In this document: piece by piece, positions 6,432-11,273 of the stretch
How the letters are laid out: each line of letters starts with the position of its first letter
Position numbering within the stretch: position 1 is the first letter of the stretch
Source: Opitutaceae bacterium
Lineage (GTDB): Bacteria > Verrucomicrobiota > Verrucomicrobiia > Opitutales > Opitutaceae
NCBI GenBank assembly: GCA_023269455.1
Contig: JAHFTG010000051.1
Span: 1-11,273, forward strand
Reading direction: 5' to 3'
DNA length: 11,273 nucleotides
Made by a program: the position numbers and the translations under genes
Notes under the pieces: model-generated
What the model saw: the letters and a program-made list of their open reading frames with translations, nothing else
What the model was told of the DNA's origin: nothing
Database searches by the model: none

Positions 6432-7358
6432 ATGCGTATCCTTGTCACCGGCGGCGCCGGCTTTCTCGGTTCAAATCTTTGTGATCGCCTGCTGGCAGAC
6501 GGACATGAGGTCATCTGCATCGATAATTTTTTTACGGGCCGGAAGAGTAATATCGCCCACCTGCTTGGTAACCCACACTTCGAGCTCGTGCGGCATGACG
6601 TGATCGATCCGTTCAAGTTCGAGGTGGACCAGATCTACAATCTCGCCTGTCCCGCCTCGCCGCCGCACTACCAATATAACGCGATCAAGACGGTGAAAAC
6701 ATCCGTCATGGGCGCGATCAACTGTCTCGGCCTCGCCAAGCGCGTGCGTGCGCGGGTGTTTCAAGCCAGCACGTCAGAGGTCTATGGCGACCCGGCGGTT
6801 CACCCGCAGCCCGAGAGCTACTGGGGCAACGTGAATCCCATCGGCATTCGTTCCTGTTACGACGAGGGCAAGCGCGTCTCGGAGACGCTCTTCATGGATT
6901 ATCACCGCCAGAACGACGTCGATATCCGCATCGTGCGCATCTTTAATACCTATGGCCCGCGCATGCATCCGGACGACGGGCGCGTTGTATCCAACTTCAT
7001 CGTGCAGGCGCTGAAGGGCCAGGACATCACGATCTACGGCGACGGCCTGCAGACGCGCTCATTCTGCTACGTTGATGATTTGATTGAAGGCTTCGTGCGC
7101 TTGATGAACCAGACCGAGACGATCGGGCCGATGAATCTCGGTAACCCCGGTGAGTTCACCATGCTCCAGCTTGCCGAGCTCACGCTCAAGCTGGTCGGCG
7201 GGAAATCGAAGATCGTTTTCCGTCCCTTGCCAAATGATGATCCGAAACAGCGTCGGCCCGACATCACGCTCGCCCGGAAAATCCTTAAGTGGGAGCCGAC
7301 GGTGCAGCTCGAAGAAGGACTCAATCGCACGATCGCTTACTTCAAGACTCAGATCTGA
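6432..7358 (+). CDS. uxs: UDP-glucuronate decarboxylase (UDP-xylose synthase), SDR family
   Basis: Converts UDP-glucuronate to UDP-xylose through NAD-dependent oxidation, decarboxylation and re-reduction, feeding surface polysaccharide or glycan synthesis. The 308 residues match the catalytic domain of bacterial Uxs. RILVTGGAGFLGSNL (GxxGxxG, 7-13) binds NAD; NFFTGRKSNI and RHDVIDPF follow. Next come YNLACPASPPHYQ, the STSEVYGDP block (T114, S115, E116) and the YxxxK pair Y143/K147 in CYDEGK. Then RIFNTYGPRMHPDDGRVVSNF and GDGLQTRSF with R209, the arginine seen in decarboxylating members. The ATG at 6432 is chosen because MRILVTG is the normal N-terminus; upstream in-frame sequence has no family counterpart. 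There is no Shine-Dalgarno in the pyrimidine-rich 62-base gap after tgt. Its stop faces the tRNA-Ser gene 11 bases away. I see no neighbouring glycan genes. Confidence 0.93.
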   Translation: MRILVTGGAGFLGSNLCDRLLADGHEVICIDNFFTGRKSNIAHLLGNPHFELVRHDVIDPFKFEVDQIYNLACPASPPHYQYNAIKTVKTSVMGAINCLGLAKRVRARVFQASTSEVYGDPAVHPQPESYWGNVNPIGIRSCYDEGKRVSETLFMDYHRQNDVDIRIVRIFNTYGPRMHPDDGRVVSNFIVQALKGQDITIYGDGLQTRSFCYVDDLIEGFVRLMNQTETIGPMNLGNPGEFTMLQLAELTLKLVGGKSKIVFRPLPNDDPKQRRPDITLARKILKWEPTVQLEEGLNRTIAYFKTQI

Positions 7359-7369
7359 GCTGGTTGAAA

Positions 7370-7457
7370 TGGCGGAGAGGGAGGGATTCGAACCCCCGGA
7401 ACCTTGCGGTTCACCGCATTTCGAGTGCGGCGCGTTAGACCACTCTGCCACCTCTCC
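7370..7457 (-). tRNA. tRNA-Ser(CGA), reads UCG
   Basis: The reverse complement folds as a class II tRNA of 88 bases including an encoded CCA. The acceptor stem GGAGAGG pairs with CCTCTCC, followed by discriminator G73 and CCA. The D arm is GCAGAGTGGTCTAACGC. The anticodon stem CCGCA/TGCGG encloses CTCGAAA with anticodon CGA. The long variable arm is GAACC-GCAA-GGTTC (GNRA tetraloop). The T arm has GTTCGAATCC. The long arm, G73 and CGA anticodon agree on serine. It lies in the gap between convergent uxs and the DUF983-like gene; no confident promoter was seen. Confidence 0.97.
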
Positions 7458-7534
7458 GGTGCGTGGAGGCGAAAACGTAGAACTCCGCCCACAAAACGGA
7501 AGCCGAAAGTTTTTTCACCTGCGGTGGGGCGCCC

Positions 7535-7942
7535 CTAAATGTTTCTGTCTTCGCCCTGCTTGGGCGCGTCTTGATTGGCCGGCAGGTGCATGGGCAGGCA
7601 CAAATAATAGCTCATCAGCCACCAACTGCGGGATGCGCGGTAGAATAAAACCGGGACGCCGATGGCGCCAATCGCTGCAAGAATGGCCGCGAACAGACCG
7701 GAGATCACGCCGGTCAAATAGAGGATCAGCACGGGCACCAAAAAACAGATTATGGTCACGCCGTAGTTGAGGGACATGGAGCCGAGGAAAAAGCCTTCGT
7801 CCCGCTCGATCTTGAGGCCGCAAGCGGGGCATTCCGGGTTGAGGTTGAAGAGGGAGCCTTCCTGGAAAAGCGTTTTACCGCCGCAGTTGGGGCAGCGATT
7901 GGCGATGCCTCGGGTGAAAATCTGGCCACGGGTGACGCGCAT
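7535..7942 (-). CDS. DUF983-like zinc-ribbon membrane protein
   Basis: The 135-residue protein has two CxxC knuckles at C17/C20 (NRCPNCGGKTLF) and C38/C41 (PECPACGLKIERDEGFF), spaced as in a small zinc ribbon, then two hydrophobic helices at about 60-79 and 81-101, and a polar C-terminal tail. This arrangement (RCP-C-G....LF, CP.CGL, acidic residues, two membrane helices) resembles the DUF983 family, whose function is not established. The start ATG at 7942-7940 fits the family N-terminus, though no Shine-Dalgarno is visible. It lies downstream of the rpsB-tsf terminator on the same strand, so it should have its own promoter in 7943-8032, where I found no convincing one. The palindrome GGGGCGCCCC overlaps the first base of its stop codon. 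Confidence 0.65.
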   Translation of the reverse strand: MRVTRGQIFTRGIANRCPNCGGKTLFQEGSLFNLNPECPACGLKIERDEGFFLGSMSLNYGVTIICFLVPVLILYLTGVISGLFAAILAAIGAIGVPVLFYRASRSWWLMSYYLCLPMHLPANQDAPKQGEDRNI

Positions 7943-8032
7943 GAGCGGCGATCAAGACAGGGCGGCAGGCGAACCGCAAATCTGGATGCGAGCCGCCCGC
8001 CGAATTCCGTGAAGACGCTCTTCTGCGGGCGC

Positions 8033-8064
8033 AAAAAAGCGCGCCGGAAAAACCCGGCGCGCTT
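8033..8064 (-). terminator. Intrinsic terminator of rpsB-tsf
   Basis: A perfect 11-bp inverted repeat (AAGCGCGCCGG at 8037-8047, CCGGCGCGCTT at 8054-8064) with a 6-base loop. On the minus strand the GC-rich stem runs into six U residues (A-tract 8033-8038 on the plus strand). It begins 27 bases past the tsf stop codon, the right place to end the operon and insulate the DUF983-like gene. Confidence 0.92.
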
Positions 8065-8091
8065 GGGTGGTTTAACAACCGTGTGCAGGGC

Positions 8092-8691
8092 TTACGAGCC
8101 GAGCTGGTAGCGCACGAAGCGGCGCACCTGGATGTTTTCGCCGGTCTTGGCGATGGCTTCGGTGAGGATTTCCTTCACCGATTTTTCGGGGGTTTTGACG
8201 TAGGGCTGATCGAGGAGGACGATGGTCGAGTAGAACTTCTCGATCTTGCCTTCGACGATCTTCTGCACGGCGGCGGGCGGCTTGCCGGCCACCTGGGCGG
8301 CGGCGATGTCGCGCTCGGCGGCGATGTCGGCCTCGGGAACCTGATCGCGGGTGACGTAGAGCGGGTTCGCGGCGGCGATGTGCATGCCGAGGCTCTTGAC
8401 GAGGGCCTTGAAGTCGTCGTTGCGGGCGACGAAGTCGGTCTCGCAATTGACCTCAAGCATGACGCCTACTTTTCCACCTACGTGGATGTAGCTCTCGATG
8501 AGGCCTTCCTTGGCTTCGCGATCGGCGCGCTTGGCGGCGGAGGCGGCACCCTTCTTGCGAAGGATGGTGATGGCTTCTTCGACGTTGCCGCTGGTCTCGA
8601 CGAGGGCGCGCTTGCAGTCCATGAGACCGGCCCCCGTCTGGGAGCGCAGGTCGTTGACTTGTTGGGCGGTGATGGTGGCGGTGGTGCTCAT
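8092..8691 (-). CDS. tsf: Translation elongation factor Ts (short form)
   Basis: EF-Ts is the guanine nucleotide exchange factor that regenerates EF-Tu-GTP. The N-terminal UBA-like domain is clear (ITAQQVNDLRSQTGAGLMDCKRAL, then EEAITILRKKG), followed by KRADREAKEGL and the EF-Tu-contacting motif NCETDFVARNDDF. A single core subdomain ends with GENIQVRRFVRYQLGS. At 199 residues it is the short type lacking the second core repeat, like the Thermus protein and unlike the 283-residue E. coli form; a short EF-Ts is known in many phyla, so this is not a truncation. It follows rpsB by 21 bases, the classic rpsB-tsf operon, and is followed by a strong terminator. The ATG at 8691 has no Shine-Dalgarno in front of it. 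Confidence 0.98.
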   Translation of the reverse strand: MSTTATITAQQVNDLRSQTGAGLMDCKRALVETSGNVEEAITILRKKGAASAAKRADREAKEGLIESYIHVGGKVGVMLEVNCETDFVARNDDFKALVKSLGMHIAAANPLYVTRDQVPEADIAAERDIAAAQVAGKPPAAVQKIVEGKIEKFYSTIVLLDQPYVKTPEKSVKEILTEAIAKTGENIQVRRFVRYQLGS

Positions 8692-8712
8692 TATGGCGTG
8701 AGTGCGGGCGGG

Positions 8713-9903
<1,191 letters not shown>

Positions 9904-9916
9904 ATTTTATCAGTTT

Positions 9917-9954
9917 AAAGCCCGTTTGTGACGAAAGTTACAGGCGGGCTTTTT
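9917..9954 (+). terminator. Terminator hairpin after tRNA-Met, overlapping the end of lnt
   Basis: The arms AAAGCCCGTTTGTGAC (9917-9932) and GTTACAGGCGGGCTTT (9937-9952) form a 16-bp RNA stem (three G-U pairs) closed by a GAAA tetraloop (9933-9936) and followed by a run of T ending at 9954. It starts 14 bases after the CCA of the tRNA, as expected for its terminator. The right arm is also the last codons and the TAA stop (9940-9938) of the convergent lnt gene. On the minus strand the stem is followed only by AAACTGATAAAATT, so termination there would be weaker. Confidence 0.85.
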
Positions 9955-11273
9955 GTTGGTAGGGTGCGGCTGGCGATGGGCGGAGTGCCAGGAAACTGAC
10001 GGCGGCCAGCGCGGCGCAGAGGGCGATGAACCAGTCGCCGTGCTCGACGTAGAAGCTGCGTTTGCCGATCCAGCGGGCGTCGGCGTTGACCGCGACCGTC
10101 TGCGTGCCTCGGAAGTAGATGGTGCCATCGTTGGCGTGGAGCGGATCGCTGGTGATGTTGCCCTCGGGGTCTTGGGTGAGTTCGGCGCGGATGCTGCCGA
10201 ATTCGTCGATCCAGCCGCTCCAGCCGCCGTTGCCGCAGCGCAGGACAGGGCGGCGCGTCTCGACGGCGCGGAGCACGGCGTTGGCGGCGTGCTGGTAGGC
10301 GGCTCCACCGGTGCCGAACCAGCCGTTGTTGGTGTGGACGGTGAGGATGTCGGCACCGGCGAGCACGCTTTGGCGGGCGAGCTCGGGGAAAATATCTTCG
10401 TAGCAGATCAACGTGCCGAGCGCGACGGGGCGCTCGTGGATGTTCACGACGAGCGGCGCAGGATCGGTGCCGCGCCCGAAGTCGTCGCCGATGGGAACGA
10501 ATTTGCCGAGCCAGCCGAGCAGCGGGCGGAGCGGGACGAATTCGCCGAAGGGCACGAGCTTGCGCTTGGCATAGTAGCGCGTCTGCAAGCCGGTGACCGG
10601 ATCGACGACGAAGACGGCGTTGAGCCAGTTGTCGTCGGCTTCGGTTTTTCCGCGTTCGATGGCGATGGAGCCGAGCACGAGCGGGACGCCGGCGGCGTGG
10701 TCGAGTTGTTCAACCCAGGCGCGGGTGTCGGCATCGCCTTTGATCGCCCACGGCGTGGTCGCTTCGGGCCAGAGGATGACGTCGGGTTTCGTGGTGCTGG
10801 CGGCGAGAGTGAGGGTTTCGAGGACTTTGAGGATGCCCGGGCCTTCGGCGGGGTCCCATTTTACGGCTTGGGGGATGTAGGGCTGGACGAAGGCGAAGCG
10901 GCCCACGGGCACGGCGAAGGCGGGGCGGTTGAAGGTTTGCTGGATTTGCGTGGAGACGCAGACGAGCAGGAGGAACATCGCGGCGAGAAATTCCTGCGAG
11001 CGGCGCGCGAAGCCGCGTTTGTTTTCGCGGAAGAGGCGGTGCGCGTAGGCGGCCAGGCCGACGTTCATCGCGATGAGGACAAAGGATACGCCACCGGCGC
11101 CGGTGAACGAGGCGATCTGGAGGATGGACATGCGTTGCCACTGGCTCGCGGCGAGCGGCAGCCACGGGAAGCCGCCGAGGAACCATGTGCGTGTCCACTC
11201 GATGAAGACCCACAGGCCGGCGAGGCCGAACATTACGAGGATACGCGTGGAGGTGGAGCGGTTGACGATGCGG
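9938..11273 (-). CDS. lnt: Apolipoprotein N-acyltransferase Lnt, N-terminus outside the window
   Basis: Lnt adds the third acyl chain to the N-terminal cysteine of lipoproteins in the inner membrane. The reading frame stays open to the right edge (upstream codons read RIVNRSTSTRILV), so the ATG at 11233 is internal and the first membrane helices are missing. Visible parts are membrane segments around FGLAGLWVFIEW, ILQIASFTGAGGVSFVLIAM and EFLAAMFLLLVCV. The nitrilase-like periplasmic domain follows with the catalytic set: Glu in ILWPEATTPW, Lys in YYAKRKLVPFGE (with the conserved second Glu) and Cys in LICYEDIFPEL. YQHAANAVLRAVETRRP follows. One C-terminal helix is at WFIALCAALAAVSFLAL. The usual ND-WFG reads NNGWFG. 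About 444 codons are present of a family length near 500. It converges on tRNA-Met and ends inside its terminator hairpin. Confidence 0.95.
   Translation of the reverse strand, partial: RIVNRSTSTRILVMFGLAGLWVFIEWTRTWFLGGFPWLPLAASQWQRMSILQIASFTGAGGVSFVLIAMNVGLAAYAHRLFRENKRGFARRSQEFLAAMFLLLVCVSTQIQQTFNRPAFAVPVGRFAFVQPYIPQAVKWDPAEGPGILKVLETLTLAASTTKPDVILWPEATTPWAIKGDADTRAWVEQLDHAAGVPLVLGSIAIERGKTEADDNWLNAVFVVDPVTGLQTRYYAKRKLVPFGEFVPLRPLLGWLGKFVPIGDDFGRGTDPAPLVVNIHERPVALGTLICYEDIFPELARQSVLAGADILTVHTNNGWFGTGGAAYQHAANAVLRAVETRRPVLRCGNGGWSGWIDEFGSIRAELTQDPEGNITSDPLHANDGTIYFRGTQTVAVNADARWIGKRSFYVEHGDWFIALCAALAAVSFLALRPSPAAPYQQKARL

Noticed and set aside
7059..7451. Minus-strand frame beginning MAEWSNAPHSKCGEPQ, and the plus-strand frame containing MAEREGFEPPEPCG
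   Set aside because: Both are translations through the tRNA-Ser gene, then antisense uxs or unrelated sequence; classic spurious proteins.
7511..7535. CACC-TGC-GGTG and GGGGCGCCCC palindromes near the DUF983-like stop as a terminator
   Set aside because: The stems are short and no U-tract follows in the direction of transcription; the T-run precedes the stem on the plus strand.

Overview
The window looks like core chromosome from a GC-rich bacterium. The S2/EF-Ts proteins, the short EF-Ts and the general sequence style suggest the PVC group, most likely Verrucomicrobiota (perhaps Opitutaceae). That placement is inference from sequence style, not a database match. Coding density is high, gaps are short, and there is no transposase, integrase, phage gene or CRISPR array.

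Layout. (1) Bases 1-3156, plus strand: a compact run of pdxJ (3' end only), acpS, a fused NAD(P)H-hydrate epimerase/dehydratase (nnr) and dprA. Two of its junctions are 4-base ATGA overlaps. (2) Bases 3163-5161, minus strand: a pabA/trpG-type glutamine amidotransferase, nrdR, an unrecognised 168-residue protein and a HIT-family protein, apparently one transcription unit converging on dprA. (3) Bases 5233-7358, plus strand: tgt, divergent from pabA, then a UDP-glucuronate decarboxylase (uxs). (4) A minus-strand tRNA-Ser(CGA) and a minus-strand DUF983-like zinc-ribbon membrane protein. (5) Bases 8033-9606, minus strand: rpsB-tsf followed by a strong intrinsic terminator. (6) A plus-strand initiator-type tRNA-Met(CAU) with its own candidate promoter and a terminator hairpin that runs into the stop codon of the convergent gene lnt. 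Lnt is minus strand and its N-terminus lies beyond the window.

The functions are housekeeping: cofactor and carrier-protein maturation (PdxJ, AcpS, Nnr), DNA uptake processing (DprA), ribonucleotide reductase control (NrdR), folate or tryptophan precursor amination (PabA/TrpG), tRNA modification and translation (Tgt, two tRNAs, S2, EF-Ts), nucleotide-sugar synthesis (Uxs) and lipoprotein maturation (Lnt).

I found no new multi-gene system. The observations most worth checking are departures from family rules in well-known molecules. The Tgt has lost all three cysteines of its zinc site but keeps its catalytic aspartates. The initiator-type tRNA has a U1-A72 pair, an A29-U41 pair and C73 in place of the usual C1xA72, G29-C41 and A73. 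The Nnr dehydratase domain has a shortened segment and several altered motif residues. Shine-Dalgarno sequences are visible at only a minority of starts.
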